This document shows, in pieces, positions 37,564-46,516 of a DNA stretch of 64,000 bases. The position numbers were made by a program, and so were the translations under genes. Under the pieces are notes generated by a model that was given only the letters and a program-made list of their open reading frames with translations, ran no database searches and was not told the DNA's origin. Location: NCBI GenBank assembly GCA_033765235.1, contig JANRIG010000030.1, positions 10,946-74,945 of the forward strand, given 5' to 3'. Origin of the DNA: JANRIG01 sp033765235. GTDB taxonomy: Bacteria > Bacteroidota > Bacteroidia > Cytophagales > UBA9547. The number at the start of each line of letters is the position of its first letter. Within the stretch, counting starts at the first letter, position 1.

Positions 37564-38729
37564 GCATGCGACTAATCGAAGTTACTTTGCCGGAGCACAA
37601 AAAGCAATTTTTACACTTTCCTATCACGTTATACAAAAATGAACCCCGTTGGCTGCGCCCATTGGATAAAGATGTGCAGCAAGTATTTGACCCTAATGAA
37701 AACAAATTTTTCAAGCACGGCGAGTGTACCCGCTGGATACTGAAAAACTCTCAGAATGAGACTATTGGCAGAGTAGCTGCATTCATTAATAATAAAACAG
37801 CCTCAGCTACCGAGTACAAAACAGGTGGTTTGGGATTTTTTGACTGTATAGATGACTATGAAGCAGCAAAAGTGCTTTTTGATGCATGCAAAAAGTGGAA
37901 TATGGACAGAGGTATGGAGGCCATGGATGGTCCTATCAACTTTGGGGAGCGCGACAAATGGTGGGGTTGTTTAGTAGATGGTTTTGAACTGGAGCCCAAC
38001 TATTGCATGCCTTACAATTTTAGCTATTACAAAAATCTTTTTGAAAATTTTGGATTTAAAAATTATTTTGAGCAATATACCTATAGCATGCCTGTGCAAA
38101 CAGTGATGCCTGAAATATACCAACAAAAAGCAGATAGGATAGCACGAAATCCATTATATAGTTTTAAGCATTTTGATAAAAAACAGCTTGAAAAATTTTC
38201 GGACGACTTTTTGTATGTATATAATAAAGCATGGAGCAAACATGATGGCGTGAGGGGGATGAACAAAGCACATGCCATGATTATGTTTAAGAAAATATAC
38301 CAAATATTGGACGAAGAAATAATATGGTTTGCTTATTATGAAAATGAGCCATGTGGTTTTTTTATCATGATACCCGAGCTAAACCAAATATTTAAACACT
38401 TGAACGGTAAGTTAGACTGGATAGGGAAGATAAAATTTGTATATCACCAGTGGATGCACACCTGCAAAAAAATGTTTGGTGTAGCATTTGGCATCATTCC
38501 GGAGCATCAAGGCAAAGGCTTAGAAGGCGCCATAGTAATGGCTGCTGCAAAAATTGTGCAGCCCAAAGCCAGGTACGACATATTTGAAATGAACTGGATT
38601 GGAGATTTTAACCCAAAAATGATACATTTAATAGAGCAAGTAGGTGCTCATGTAGTAAAAACACATATAACATACAGGTATATATTTGATACAAACAAAC
38701 CATTTTCACGCGCCAAAGTGATACACTGA
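37560..38729 (+). CDS. GNAT-fold acyltransferase-like protein
   Basis: A 389-residue cytosolic protein of a two-lobed GNAT type frequent in Bacteroidota. The N-terminal lobe has FPITLYKNEPRWLRPLDKDV and an IGRVAAFINN strand; a G-F-F-D element is followed by a MDGPINFGERDKWWGCLVDGF motif near 125-145. The C-terminal lobe carries an acetyl-CoA loop, FGIIPEHQGKGLEGAIV (near 313-329). The substrate is unknown. The ATG overlaps the previous stop by 4 bases. The following interval has a hairpin repeat and a hairpin with a T tract. Confidence 0.82.
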   Translation: MSMRLIEVTLPEHKKQFLHFPITLYKNEPRWLRPLDKDVQQVFDPNENKFFKHGECTRWILKNSQNETIGRVAAFINNKTASATEYKTGGLGFFDCIDDYEAAKVLFDACKKWNMDRGMEAMDGPINFGERDKWWGCLVDGFELEPNYCMPYNFSYYKNLFENFGFKNYFEQYTYSMPVQTVMPEIYQQKADRIARNPLYSFKHFDKKQLEKFSDDFLYVYNKAWSKHDGVRGMNKAHAMIMFKKIYQILDEEIIWFAYYENEPCGFFIMIPELNQIFKHLNGKLDWIGKIKFVYHQWMHTCKKMFGVAFGIIPEHQGKGLEGAIVMAAAKIVQPKARYDIFEMNWIGDFNPKMIHLIEQVGAHVVKTHITYRYIFDTNKPFSRAKVIH

Positions 38730-38820
38730 TAGAAATAACATTTATCAAAAAAATATTTTCACTTAACTACCATTGAAGTACATATAATTTATTGTTTTTC
38801 AGTGAGTTAATTTTAAGTTT

Positions 38821-38887
38821 AATGTCACATTGAGCCTGTCGAAATGTGACATTATTGCTTATGCTTCGATAAACTCAGCTTGACATT
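38821..38887. repeat. Dispersed inverted repeat of the 'TGTCACATTGAGCCTGTCGAA' type
   Basis: AATGTCACATT and AATGTGACATT form an 11-bp perfect stem (38821-38831 and 38843-38853). A second, outer pairing joins the left end to TTCGATAAACTCAGC...TGACATT at the right. Sequences with GAGCCTGTCGAA and TTCGAxAxxCTCAG ends are common interspersed elements in bacterial intergenic DNA. The rest of this 286-base interval shows only AT-rich sequence and the terminator below. Confidence 0.55.
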
Positions 38888-38894
38888 AACAGGG

Positions 38895-38916
38895 GTCAAC
38901 TATATTTGACTTTTTT
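38895..38916 (+). terminator. Candidate terminator after the GNAT-like gene
   Basis: GTCAA and TTGAC pair around a 6-nt loop and are followed directly by TTTTTT. The stem is short. Confidence 0.35.
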
Positions 38917-39015
38917 GTATAAAATTTAACCCTCAGTCTGTGACATGTGCATCCAATAAAAGTACAATATTTGTTTATGAGCAAAAAAGTGTTTACGGCA
39001 GGTAATAAAGATGCT

Positions 39016-40080
39016 TTATTTTTCTACTGCTTTCAGGTCTGCGGCTACCATCTCTTGTACTAAGCTTTTGAGGTTGTATTGTGGCTCCCATCCTAGTATT
39101 TTTTTGGCTTTGGCAGGGTCGCCTATGAGTAGCTCTACTTCTGTAGGTCTAAAATATTCTTTGTCTACACACACCACCTCTTTGCCCGCAGGTATTTGAT
39201 ACCGTGGATTTGTACATTTAGCTACATATCCTTTTTCATTTTTGCCTGTGCCTTTATAGGCTATCTCTATGCCACATTCTGCAAAAGCCATTGATACAAA
39301 ATCGCGCACATTGGTAGTAATACCTGTGGCTATCACAAAGTCGTCGGGGTTAGGTTGTTGCAATATGAGCCACATAGCCTGTACATAGTCTTTGGCATGA
39401 CCCCAGTCGCGCTTGGCATCAAGGTTGCCAAGATATAATTTTTCTTGCTGGCCATTCACCATTTTGGCCACTGCCATAGTGATTTTTCGTGTTACAAATG
39501 TTTCTCCTCTTCGTGGGCTTTCATGGTTGAATAATATGCCATTACACACATACATGTTATAGGCCTCACGATAGTTTACAGATATCCAGTAGGCATACAT
39601 TTTGGATACTGCATATGGTGAGCGCGGGTAAAATGGGGTAGTTTCTTTCTGAGGTATCTCTTGCACTAAGCCATAGAGCTCTGAGGTAGAAGCTTGATAT
39701 ATTTTTGTTTTTTGGGTCATTCCCAGAAGCCTTACTGCCTCTAATATCCTAAGAGTACCCAGTGCATCTACATTGGCTGTATATTCAGGAGTTTCAAAGC
39801 TTACTTTCACATGCGATTGTGCGGCAAGGTTATATATTTCATCGGGTTGTACTTCTTGAATGATTCTGATGATATTGGTAGAGTCTGTAAGGTCGCCATA
39901 ATGTAGCTTAAATTTTACGCCTTCTTCATGAAAGTCGCGGTATAGGTGGTCTATACGCTCAGTATTGAAGCTGGATGAGCGCCTTTTGATACCATGTACT
40001 TCGTAGCCTTTGGTGAGCAATAGTTCGGCTAAGTATGCACCGTCTTGTCCGGTGATGCCTGTGATGAGAGCAGTTTTCAA
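39016..40080 (-). CDS. gmd: GDP-mannose 4,6-dehydratase
   Basis: A 354-residue short-chain dehydrogenase-type protein, the usual Gmd length. It converts GDP-mannose to GDP-4-dehydro-6-deoxymannose, the first step toward GDP-fucose or related sugars for surface glycans. The NADP-binding start is ALITGITGQDGAYLAELLL, then HGIKRRSSSFNTERIDHLY. The catalytic Tyr-Lys pair is in SPYAVSKMYAYW and an FNHESPRRGETFVTRKIT motif follows, all typical of Gmd. The partner synthase gene (fcl) is not in the window. It starts 44 bases after the anti-sigma gene and may be read from the same transcript. Confidence 0.96.
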   Translation of the reverse strand: MKTALITGITGQDGAYLAELLLTKGYEVHGIKRRSSSFNTERIDHLYRDFHEEGVKFKLHYGDLTDSTNIIRIIQEVQPDEIYNLAAQSHVKVSFETPEYTANVDALGTLRILEAVRLLGMTQKTKIYQASTSELYGLVQEIPQKETTPFYPRSPYAVSKMYAYWISVNYREAYNMYVCNGILFNHESPRRGETFVTRKITMAVAKMVNGQQEKLYLGNLDAKRDWGHAKDYVQAMWLILQQPNPDDFVIATGITTNVRDFVSMAFAECGIEIAYKGTGKNEKGYVAKCTNPRYQIPAGKEVVCVDKEYFRPTEVELLIGDPAKAKKILGWEPQYNLKSLVQEMVAADLKAVEK

Positions 40081-40124
40081 ATTGTATATTTATCTTAAAG
40101 AAATAAAGTCACAAAAATATCATA

Positions 40125-40955
40125 TTATACGTTACCCATCAAAAAAATTTGTTGCATATCAGGTACTGCACTACCGCCTACTTGTTCAAGTGATATGGCA
40201 AATGCCTGAGCATTGGCAAATGGTTTCATATTTATTACCAAGTTATTGGTCAAATTTAATGGTATTAGTCCTGCATCTATAGGTTTTCCGTTTACCATAG
40301 CCCATAGTTGATACTGCTTTTGCGATGGCAACTCAGGTATATTTTTTATTTTGATATTTACCTCTCCTGTATTTGTGTTCCAACACACAATGGCTATTGC
40401 ATCAGGTGCATTAGGTGTGCCTGAGAGTTGTATTACTTTGTTGCCGGGCTTGGCCAATATTTGGTTTTCTATATTTATTTTTTCGTAATTGGTTTTATAA
40501 ATGGTGTTTTGCAGCGATAGGTATTCTGTTTTTGTTTTATATTCTGTGAGTGCCTGCTCGGCAGATTTGCGACTATCATATTGCTTATAAGCAAAAAATA
40601 CACTTGAGGCAAGTATGAGATAGGTGGCTGCAATGGTGTAGGGGTGGTTCCAGAAGTTTGGCAGTGTTTGGTCAAGTATGGTTTGTGCTTTGTGTGATAT
40701 GAGCTCTATCATGTGTGCTTCTTGCTGCTCTTTTTCTGAATATTTATCAAAAATTTTATTTTTAAGGTTAGCATCAGGCTTTTGCTCTGTAATCAGAGAT
40801 AAACTTTCTATGCCGGCTTGTATGGCAAGTAACTCTTGCTTTACAGCTTCATCTTCATTTACCATTTTTTCTACCAGCACACACTCTTCTTTTGAAGCCA
40901 TATCTAGCACATAAAGTTCTAAAAGTCCTGATTCTATAATTTCGTTTTTATTCAT
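40125..40955 (-). CDS. Anti-sigma-K-like (RskA family) membrane anti-sigma factor
   Basis: A 276-residue protein. The N-terminal about 95 residues are cytosolic and helical (LYVLDMASKEECVLVEKMVNED), the sort of region that holds a sigma factor. A single transmembrane helix follows near 106-122 (TIAATYLILASSVFFAY), then a short coiled coil. The C-terminal domain of about 105 residues is RskA-like (VIQLSGTPNAPDAIAIVCWN, then LPSQKQYQLWAMVNGKPIDAG). It lies 4 bp after an ECF sigma gene, so it is the likely partner that releases that factor on an envelope signal. Confidence 0.9.
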   Translation of the reverse strand: MNKNEIIESGLLELYVLDMASKEECVLVEKMVNEDEAVKQELLAIQAGIESLSLITEQKPDANLKNKIFDKYSEKEQQEAHMIELISHKAQTILDQTLPNFWNHPYTIAATYLILASSVFFAYKQYDSRKSAEQALTEYKTKTEYLSLQNTIYKTNYEKINIENQILAKPGNKVIQLSGTPNAPDAIAIVCWNTNTGEVNIKIKNIPELPSQKQYQLWAMVNGKPIDAGLIPLNLTNNLVINMKPFANAQAFAISLEQVGGSAVPDMQQIFLMGNV

Positions 40956-40959
40956 TTTT

Positions 40960-41487
40960 CTAAAATATTTGCCTCAATTGCATGATGGCACTTCTTATTT
41001 TTGTTTTCACGGTGCCCAAAGGCATATTAAGTTTTTGTGCTACTTCGCTTTGGGTATAGCCTTTGAAGTATACCCAATCTATCAACTCGTAATATTGAGG
41101 GTCAAGCTTTTGCGCTATTTCTTTGATGCCAATATGCTCTATTTTGTGCTCTACGCTTTCAGTCTCTTCTATTGTATCAATTGACTTATGCTCCATTTTC
41201 ATACTTTTGCTCCTTAGTTTGTCAATGGCTGTATTGCGTGTGATATTGAGCATCCATGTGAATAGTGTGCCCTTTCTTGCATCGTACTTGTCAATATTTT
41301 TCCACATTTTTATGAACGAGTCTTGTATCACATCTTCTGCCAAAGGCACCGAACGAACTATCTGTAAAGTGACTCCGAATAATGCATCTATGTACGTATT
41401 ATAAAGCATTTCAAAAGCAGATTTCTCTAACTTTTTGAGCCTTATAATAAGTTCATCTTCACTTACTTTTAATTCAAATACTTTCAA
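40960..41487 (-). CDS. ECF-type RNA polymerase sigma factor (SigK-like)
   Basis: A 175-residue sigma-70 family protein starting at TTG. Region 2 is LEKSAFEMLYNTYIDALFG to LFTWMLNITRNTAIDKLRSK, with the DVIQDSFIKMW core-binding helix. Region 4 is YYELIDWVYFKGYTQSEVAQKLNMPLGTVKTKIRSAI, a complete helix-turn-helix. Regions 1 and 3 are absent, as in ECF factors. It is followed after 4 bp by an RskA-type anti-sigma factor, so it is probably held inactive at the membrane. Its own regulon would include this operon if it follows the usual pattern. It is divergent from bshB1. Confidence 0.94.
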   Translation of the reverse strand: MKVFELKVSEDELIIRLKKLEKSAFEMLYNTYIDALFGVTLQIVRSVPLAEDVIQDSFIKMWKNIDKYDARKGTLFTWMLNITRNTAIDKLRSKSMKMEHKSIDTIEETESVEHKIEHIGIKEIAQKLDPQYYELIDWVYFKGYTQSEVAQKLNMPLGTVKTKIRSAIMQLRQIF

Positions 41488-41612
41488 AACCCTTTATTAT
41501 TTGGGTTTAAAATTATCAAAATACTTACGATTATCTGTGTATATTAGATTTTTTTTGCCAAAATTTATCTGTAAAATGTACCCTATTGCACCACAATACC
41601 TATCTTAGCCGT

Positions 41613-42329
41613 ATGAAATTGGATATATTGGTAATGGCTGCCCACCCTGATGATGCAGAACTGGCCTGCGGAGGCACCATAGCGTTGCACACCGGCAAAG
41701 GCTATAGTGTAGGTGTGGCAGACCTTACCCGGGGCGAACTGGGTACCAGAGGCACTGCAGAGATTAGAATGAATGAGGCAGCACAAGCAGCCCAAATATT
41801 AAAATTATCATGCCGCACAAATCTGAAATTAATGGACGGATATATAAGCAATGATATAGCTTCGCAAATAGATGTGATAAAAATAATCAGATGTCACCAA
41901 CCTGAGATATTAATTATCAATGCTACAGAAGATAGGCACCCTGACCATGCAAGGGCAGCCGAGCTGTGTATGAATGCACAGTTTTTGAGTGGATTGGCTA
42001 AGATAAAAACCACATACCAAACGCACGAGCAAGCACCTTGGAGACCCAAAAGTGTGTATCACTACATACAAGATACTTACATTAAGCCAAATGTGATAGT
42101 AGATATATCATCACATTTTGATATAAAAATGCAAAGTATAATGACCTACAAATCACAATTTTACGACCCAAGCAGTGAATACAGCAACACCTATATATCC
42201 GACAAAAAGTATTTGGAATATATCAAAGCCAGGGCTGTGGAAATGGGGCATGCCATAGGTGTCATGTACGGTGAGGGCTTTGTGAAAGCCAATGCAGTTG
42301 GGGTACAAACCTTATTTCATGTATTATAA
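41613..42329 (+). CDS. bshB1: N-acetylglucosaminyl-malate deacetylase of bacillithiol synthesis
   Basis: A 238-residue LmbE-family protein. The start at 41613 (MKLDILVMAAHPDDAE) is preferred; an in-frame TTG at 41586 would add nine residues without family support. The zinc site is AAHPDDAELACGGT with a later HPDHARAAEL. The VADLTRGELGTRGTAEIRMNEA signature is specific to BshB1. The enzyme removes acetate from GlcNAc-malate, giving GlcN-malate, to which cysteine is then joined by BshC to form bacillithiol. bshA and bshC are not in this window. An alpha/beta hydrolase gene follows 11 bp downstream. Confidence 0.94.
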   Translation: MKLDILVMAAHPDDAELACGGTIALHTGKGYSVGVADLTRGELGTRGTAEIRMNEAAQAAQILKLSCRTNLKLMDGYISNDIASQIDVIKIIRCHQPEILIINATEDRHPDHARAAELCMNAQFLSGLAKIKTTYQTHEQAPWRPKSVYHYIQDTYIKPNVIVDISSHFDIKMQSIMTYKSQFYDPSSEYSNTYISDKKYLEYIKARAVEMGHAIGVMYGEGFVKANAVGVQTLFHVL

Positions 42330-42340
42330 TATTGGTATAG

Positions 42341-43111
42341 ATGAAGTTATATTACAGACATTTTGGGCAAGGCACTCCTCTTATAGTGATACACGGGCTT
42401 TTTGGCAGTAGCGACAATTGGCTCACTGTTTGCAAAAGTTTTACATCGCAACACTCAGTATATCTCTTAGATATGCGCAATCATGGTCAATCGCCGCACA
42501 GCACTGAGCATAATTATGCCCTCATGGCGGCTGATGTGTATGAATTTGTACATGAGCACAACCTCAAAAATGTAATATTACTTGGGCACTCTATGGGGGG
42601 CAAAGTAGTGATGAAATATTTAGAAAAATATAGTGCTAATGTGCTTAAAGCAGTGATTGTGGACATATCACCACGATACTATGCCCCACACCACAGCAGA
42701 GAAATTGAGGCTTTGCTATCTATACCTCTCCACAATATAGGTTCAAGGCAAGAAGCCGATGATATAATGGCTCGCAAGATACCTGAAATAGGAGTAAGAC
42801 AATTTTTGCTCAAAGGCCTATATAGGAATGACAGTGGTTTATTTGCATGGAGATTTAACTTAAATACCATTATTAATGAAATTAATAATATTGGCGAAGC
42901 CACTACTTACGACACCAAGTGCCAAACAGATACCTTATTTGTACGTGGCGAAAATTCAAAATATATACAGCCACACGATTTGGAAACAATAAATGACAAT
43001 TTTGCACATTATCTGGTAGTCACTATACCCCTAAGTGGGCATTGGGTGCAGGCTGACCAACCAATTTTATTCACAGAGGCTGTAAATAAGTTTATTAGCA
43101 ATAATATTTAG
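42341..43111 (+). CDS. Alpha/beta hydrolase (YbfF-like esterase)
   Basis: A 256-residue protein. The strand-loop HGLFGSSDNW near 20-30 forms the oxyanion region. The nucleophile elbow is GHSMGG (about 86-91), with Ser as nucleophile. The catalytic His lies near the end in LSGHWVQADQP, and Asp is likely in VDISPRYYAPHH or the later strand. The layout matches YbfF-like acyl-CoA or ester hydrolases, but the substrate is unknown. It lies 11 bp behind bshB1; a role in thiol metabolism is not implied. It is convergent with the cupredoxin gene. Confidence 0.85.
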   Translation: MKLYYRHFGQGTPLIVIHGLFGSSDNWLTVCKSFTSQHSVYLLDMRNHGQSPHSTEHNYALMAADVYEFVHEHNLKNVILLGHSMGGKVVMKYLEKYSANVLKAVIVDISPRYYAPHHSREIEALLSIPLHNIGSRQEADDIMARKIPEIGVRQFLLKGLYRNDSGLFAWRFNLNTIINEINNIGEATTYDTKCQTDTLFVRGENSKYIQPHDLETINDNFAHYLVVTIPLSGHWVQADQPILFTEAVNKFISNNI

Positions 43112-43121
43112 CGCGATGCTT

Positions 43122-44876
43122 CTACTTTAATATCACTACTCTTTGGGTGACCATGAGTTTATCAGCATCATATATTTGTACAATATATATACCCCCTGAT
43201 AGCGCATCTGTACCTATCTCCATTACTCCGGGGCATAAGCAAGCTTTTGCTTTGCCTCCTTTGCATACAGATTGGGTATAGGGCGTGTGTATCACCATGT
43301 TCATTTGGTTGTCATATATTTTTATGCTCACGTTATTCTTATTTATTCCACCTGCAAAACTTACAAATATTCTTTCTTTAGCAGGATTGGGGTAAATTGT
43401 TATTTTCTCATTTTCAGTATCTTGTATGGCAATTCCTGTCACCGTAGGAGCTACATAGGTAAACGTAAAACCTGTAGATGTAGCTGTACAGCCACCTACA
43501 TTTACCACTACCTTATATACACCGCTCACAGTGGGTGTGTAGCTGGCACTTGTAGCACCAGTCAATATGCCTCGAGCATCAGAGTACCATTGTATATTAT
43601 TCACAACACTTGAGGCTAAGTACTTCACATCAGGGCATGGTGTGGTCACACAAGCGAGGGTGTTTTGAGTAATAACAGGGGCAGAAGGTACTGTTACTAC
43701 ATTGATTATTAATGTGTTGGATGTGACACTCTGTACAGTGGCGCAACTTAAGGAACTTATTAATGTACCAGTAATAGTGTGCGTGCCTACTGTGAGGTTG
43801 CTTACTTCTTTGTAGGTAGATGTGCCACCTGCTACAGATACATTATCAATATACAAGGCATATACAGGAGTGGCTCCGCCACCATTGGGGGTGCCGCTTA
43901 TGGATAATGTAGCACCAAAGCATAAATTCACAGCCGGACTTGACTGTATCACCAATGTAGGAGTCACAGATGATGTCATGGTGAGTACATAGCCTACTGT
44001 GGTTTGGCTGTAGGCTGCTGAGTTACACCCTTGTGTAGTGCCTGTTATCACTGCTCTTGCTATATCGTTGTTTTGTAAGGTAGTACTTACATAGGAGTTG
44101 GTACCTGTGCCCACAATACTTCCATTCACCATCCATGTAAATGAAGGGTTGGTTAAATTGGTGGAAGTACCAGCAAAAGTAATGGTGTTGCCTGTGCATA
44201 CGGCACCTACCGGAGTAACATCTATATCATAGTCTGCTGCAGGAGAGTAGTTTATAGAAATATTTGAGCCATTGTCTGCACTTGTTACCACCGGGTCAGA
44301 TGATACTATACGCACCCTATAGTTGGTATTACCATGTACACTGCTCGGTACAGCCACTACTATGCTCCCTGAGGATGTGCTCACCGTAGATAGCGTGGTA
44401 GTGGTATTGAAGTTGTCGTTTGATAGTTGTACCGAAAATATATTTCCGGGATTAAAAGAGCCTGCCTCACTGTACGAAACTGTGATATTGCCCCCACATA
44501 TAGTGAGTGATGACACACCGGTAGTACTGATGGATGGAGCTGCTGCTGCCCCTGCCACGGTAAAAGAAGCTGTCATGCCGCTGTGCACACCGCATCTTAC
44601 ATTATATATACCTGCCACAGTAGGGGTAAATTCCCAAGTATGGTCTATTCCGGCAGTACCACTTACCAAAGATTGGTCTGCATTGTTGGGTACTGAAGAG
44701 AATACTACATTATGACTGCCACTACTCACGTTGAAAGTGATTTTGTCTCCTAAAGTTATCTGGAATGATGATGGTGCAAATGCAAATGAAGGCCCAACGG
44801 CTACTGAAATATCTGCTGCGTAGGATATTATACAGCTAAGGAGTGATATAAGGAAGGATATAAATCTATAGTTCAT
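43122..44876 (-). CDS. Secreted cupredoxin-domain protein with Ig-like modules and a T9SS type A sorting tail
   Basis: A 584-residue protein from the ATG at 44876, where the signal peptide MNYRFISFLISLLSC begins. Residues about 21-114 form a plastocyanin/cupredoxin-like domain with a full set of likely type 1 copper ligands: H55, and C95, H98 and M101 in RCGVHSGM. Several Ig-like modules follow (about 120-490), rich in Ser/Thr and with paired Cys (CVTTPCPDV). The last ~85 residues are a T9SS type A sorting domain (ITIYPNPAKERIFVSF, then GGIYIVQIYDADKLMVTQRVVI). The sorting tail contains an unusual Cys-rich stretch, SVCKGGKAKACLCPG. It should be an exported, probably cell-surface, copper protein. 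Electron transfer is possible but not shown. Confidence 0.88.
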   Translation of the reverse strand: MNYRFISFLISLLSCIISYAADISVAVGPSFAFAPSSFQITLGDKITFNVSSGSHNVVFSSVPNNADQSLVSGTAGIDHTWEFTPTVAGIYNVRCGVHSGMTASFTVAGAAAAPSISTTGVSSLTICGGNITVSYSEAGSFNPGNIFSVQLSNDNFNTTTTLSTVSTSSGSIVVAVPSSVHGNTNYRVRIVSSDPVVTSADNGSNISINYSPAADYDIDVTPVGAVCTGNTITFAGTSTNLTNPSFTWMVNGSIVGTGTNSYVSTTLQNNDIARAVITGTTQGCNSAAYSQTTVGYVLTMTSSVTPTLVIQSSPAVNLCFGATLSISGTPNGGGATPVYALYIDNVSVAGGTSTYKEVSNLTVGTHTITGTLISSLSCATVQSVTSNTLIINVVTVPSAPVITQNTLACVTTPCPDVKYLASSVVNNIQWYSDARGILTGATSASYTPTVSGVYKVVVNVGGCTATSTGFTFTYVAPTVTGIAIQDTENEKITIYPNPAKERIFVSFAGGINKNNVSIKIYDNQMNMVIHTPYTQSVCKGGKAKACLCPGVMEIGTDALSGGIYIVQIYDADKLMVTQRVVILK

Positions 44877-44926
44877 GGATTTTTTTTTAAATGTATGAAA
44901 TAGGTAAAAAATATCCAAATATTATA

Positions 44927-46513
44927 TCATTTTTTTAAGAGTATTACCCCGAGGTTTTGCACTATTATTTTTTTATTGTAATACTTGTTAAGGTCTATGT
45001 AATAATCTCTCACGGGGTACCAACTTCGAAAGTCATAATCTGCTTTGGTGCTCACAGAGTCTATTCTTGACGTGAGGTTGTCATTCATAATAAATAATAT
45101 TTTGCTCTCTTTCAGTGATTTATCAAAAGCTTTCATGTCATAAGGTCTAATAAATAAATGAGCAGGGTATATAATCCTATGGTTGAATACTAAATCATAA
45201 AAATATACATAGCCGGGTGCACTGCCAAACACCATAGCGGTGGTAGCATTATTAAATTTTATTCCGGTGCTATTCAAACTATCATATAGTGCCTTTTGCC
45301 TCAGATACAACTTTTCATCTGAGAAATATAATGTTTCCCCGTTAGGATATTTGATGCTGTTTATTTTCAACGTTTTGCTTGTGAGCATATTGTTTTTTAC
45401 AAATGATAATACATGAATGATATAGGGCACACAAAATAGAGCTATGATAGTAAATCTAACTATTTTTGAGGTGTTCAACTCAATTATTAGTGGTATCCCG
45501 GCCATACATATCCAAAAATAACCCAAATAGTGCGATTCTGTGCGAAATATCAAAAGTGCTGATATGATGTATATCATAGGAAAGCATATCCAAATAGGCA
45601 CTCTTGCGGTAGGGTTTAATATTTTTTGCATAATAAAAAACAGGGCTGTGAATATTATCACAAAAAACTGTACGTATCCTCCTCCCAAAAAATAGTTGAT
45701 TGAATAGGTGTAGGGCAAAGCAAACATGCCAGATTTCAAATGCTGTATTTTATAATGGTCTTTTAAGTAATAGGGGAATACCATGTCTGCAGCTATATTA
45801 TATCCGCATGTAAAGCACAATGCCAAATAATAAACTAATATGATGGCTGCAAATCCTAATGCATATTGCATGATATATTTGTACCTATATTTATCAAAAT
45901 GCCCACTGAATAAAATATATAATACTATCACCACAAAAGTGGATGCAGAAAGCCCAAATTTTGATGTATGCAACATGGCACTGAATACCCCCGCGAGCAC
46001 TATATGCTTGGGAGTGTAGGTGCTTGAGGTCATAGCTGAGCTTAGGCATAATATAGTCATGAATAAAAATATTTGGTCTGAAATAAAAAATACAGGCGAT
46101 GGATGGTACTTGATGATAATGGCGTAAGTAAAAAATACGAATGCTGTAGCGTAGTATATATTTAACTTGCTATTAACCAAATACAATAATATATTGAATG
46201 CCAAAAGGCTGAGTAAAAAACTGAAAAGGCAATAATTGAAAAGATTATAACCCCAAAGTGAAACCAATGGATACAGCAATAAATACCCGGCAGGTCCATA
46301 TTGAATGTGTACGTCTTTGATTAACATTTTGCCATTTATAATTTCGCGCAATACCGCCAATGAAAATCCGGGGTCTTGATAGAGTAAGTACTCGTTGAGG
46401 AATGAGGTGTTGTCAAAATAGAACTTTATGAAGTATATGGTTATTAATGCAATATTTATTGTGCCAAAAAATAGTATATTCTTTATGGGTTTATTCAAAT
46501 GTATTTTTGTCAA
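44927..46513 (-). CDS. Polytopic membrane protein, possibly a GT-C-type glycosyltransferase
   Basis: A 528-residue protein starting at TTG, 3 bp after the preceding glycosidase gene. It has about 10-11 transmembrane helices through residue 370 and a soluble C-terminal domain of about 150 residues. The first loop after helix 1 has YQDPGFSLAVLREIINGK, with acidic residues in the place where GT-C enzymes keep a catalytic Asp; a later HIQYGPAGYLL resembles the same group. No family was recognised with certainty. Co-transcription with the GH36-like gene suggests a shared role in glycan handling. Confidence 0.6.
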   Translation of the reverse strand: MTKIHLNKPIKNILFFGTINIALITIYFIKFYFDNTSFLNEYLLYQDPGFSLAVLREIINGKMLIKDVHIQYGPAGYLLLYPLVSLWGYNLFNYCLFSFLLSLLAFNILLYLVNSKLNIYYATAFVFFTYAIIIKYHPSPVFFISDQIFLFMTILCLSSAMTSSTYTPKHIVLAGVFSAMLHTSKFGLSASTFVVIVLYILFSGHFDKYRYKYIMQYALGFAAIILVYYLALCFTCGYNIAADMVFPYYLKDHYKIQHLKSGMFALPYTYSINYFLGGGYVQFFVIIFTALFFIMQKILNPTARVPIWICFPMIYIISALLIFRTESHYLGYFWICMAGIPLIIELNTSKIVRFTIIALFCVPYIIHVLSFVKNNMLTSKTLKINSIKYPNGETLYFSDEKLYLRQKALYDSLNSTGIKFNNATTAMVFGSAPGYVYFYDLVFNHRIIYPAHLFIRPYDMKAFDKSLKESKILFIMNDNLTSRIDSVSTKADYDFRSWYPVRDYYIDLNKYYNKKIIVQNLGVILLKK

Positions 46514-46516
46514 TAT

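Noticed and set aside
45843..45860. AAATCCTAATGCA match to the palindromic repeat end, in the membrane protein gene
   Set aside because: A short isolated match with no partner arm nearby; explained by coding sequence.
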